Assembly (NCBI GenBank): GCA_016490735.1
Contig: JAEMWC010000002.1
Span: 1,098,501 to 1,162,500, forward strand
DNA: 64,000 nt
Source: Pachyseris speciosa
Lineage: Eukaryota; Cnidaria; Anthozoa; Scleractinia; Pachyseridae
Direction of reading: 5' to 3'
The notes below the pieces were generated by a model, which was given only the letters and a program-made list of their open reading frames with translations, did no database searches and was not told the origin of the DNA. Each line of letters opens with the position of its first letter. Within the stretch, counting starts at the first letter, position 1. Made by a program: the position numbers and the translations under genes. Positions 63,225 to 64,000 of this stretch are shown piece by piece.

Positions 63225-64000
63225 TTAAATAGAAAGGGTTAATCCAACATGTTGTAACTGTTGGTTTAAAACAGGCCTCTCCCATTTAATATGCAGAGCC
63301 TCTTTAACTTTAATTTGAAACTTAGAGGTTGCAGAGTCTAAAACAGTGAAACATTCCGCACAACAGGAGTCTCGACAAGCCTGAGATGACACTAAATGCT
63401 TGTAAACATCAGAAGCCTTGTCGGACACAAGGTGCTCACGAACGCGAGTAGAGATGTGGCGAGCGGTTTCGCCAATGTAACTAGCATTACAGCCAGCACA
63501 CACAAATTTATAAACAACATGCGAACGGAGACCCTGTGGTACGAAATCTTTCACGCTGGACAACTGTCTTAAAAGTGGAAAAAACTAGCTTGATGTCAAC
63601 ATTACTACAATATTGTCTTAGCAGTTTTCTAAGTTTAGTTTGTGTAACACTGGAAAAACGGCCCGCAAAAGGAAGTTTATAATAATGTGTAGAAGGTTTG
63701 TTGGTCCCAACAATGTGGCTTCTCTGTGGGCTAGCTTCATTAACTGCATTACAGATATATTTACGAATAATTTTATCGACGATCGAATTTGGGAAACAGT
63801 TCTTCCGTAAAATAAAAACAAGTTCTTTGATGTCTTTATGAAAGCCAAACCATGTATTATTAATTTTGTAGACTCTGTCAACTAATGTCCGAACTAGTCC
63901 CAGTTTGTATGACAATGGGGCAAAAACTGAAATAATTGGTAAGAAGACCAGTGAAGGTCTATTTGCGGAAAATAGATGTAACTGGGGACATATGATTGTT
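63225..64000 (-). pseudogene. PLE, RT C-terminus and GIY-YIG (lineage 3), cut by window edge
   Basis: The minus-strand element continues beyond the window. 63915-63508 is the RT thumb and linker (LVRTLVDRVYKINNTWFGFH, YYKLPFAGRFSSVTQTKLRK). After a frame change near 63.56 kb the Cys-containing linker and GIY-YIG domain follow (VYKFVCAGCNASYIGETARH, STRVREHL, a CRDSCCAEC cluster), ending near 63225. The nuclease motif residues Y, GET, R and the HL pair are present. Together with the ribozyme-like motif at 63065 it is the most complete PLE 3' half here. The frame change suggests it is inactive. Confidence 0.85.

Overview
The window reads as nuclear DNA of an animal, most probably a cnidarian and perhaps a stony coral. 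It has one host gene split into exons with consensus splice sites, two decayed rhodopsin-type GPCR fragments, tRNA-derived SINEs, many MITEs, LINEs of the L1/Tx1 type, Penelope-like retroelements (PLEs), hammerhead ribozymes and a decayed Polinton/Maverick. Nothing looks bacterial. The taxonomic guess rests on the combination of repeat types and the F5/8C plus fibrinogen-like gene; no single sequence proves it.

Layout. 1-11.4 kb is non-coding: MITE-like elements, five copies of a tRNA-derived SINE (2.65-6.1 kb), a GPCR pseudogene on the minus strand (6.3-6.96 kb), a polypyrimidine tract (9.75-10.1 kb) and a second GPCR scrap (10.5 kb). 11.54-45.97 kb is one Polinton bounded by inverted terminal repeats with terminal hairpins. 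It was split by later insertions: a fold-back element with satellite arms (12.32-22.46 kb), a 3.4-kb palindromic transposon (22.67-26.10 kb), a 5'-truncated LINE (26.94-30.85 kb), a LINE 3' end (39.59-39.95 kb) and a MITE in the right terminal repeat (45.11-45.50 kb). Subtracting these leaves about 16 kb, a normal Polinton size. Its genes (penton-like minor capsid, membrane and coiled-coil proteins, major capsid, packaging ATPase, small proteins, integrase, protein-primed DNA polymerase B) are nearly all broken by frameshifts and stops.

Inside the fold-back element sits a deeper nest: a 52-66-bp minisatellite, split by a hammerhead-ribozyme retroelement (14-bp target duplication), itself split by a 5.6-kb two-ORF LINE (14-bp target duplication) that landed in the ribozyme core. 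One complete ribozyme remains at 21415-21495.

46-53 kb carries a minus-strand host gene with an F5/8 type C (discoidin) domain in two exons and a fibrinogen-like C-terminal domain in the last exon, with MITEs in its introns. 53.9-56 kb is another nest: MITE, then a tandem tRNA-derived SINE, then a PLE with a GIY-YIG nuclease and a decayed hammerhead. 56-64 kb holds further MITEs, a CA microsatellite and remnants of at least two more PLE lineages.

The genes do not form one pathway. The window is a record of successive insertions whose order can be read from target-site duplications.
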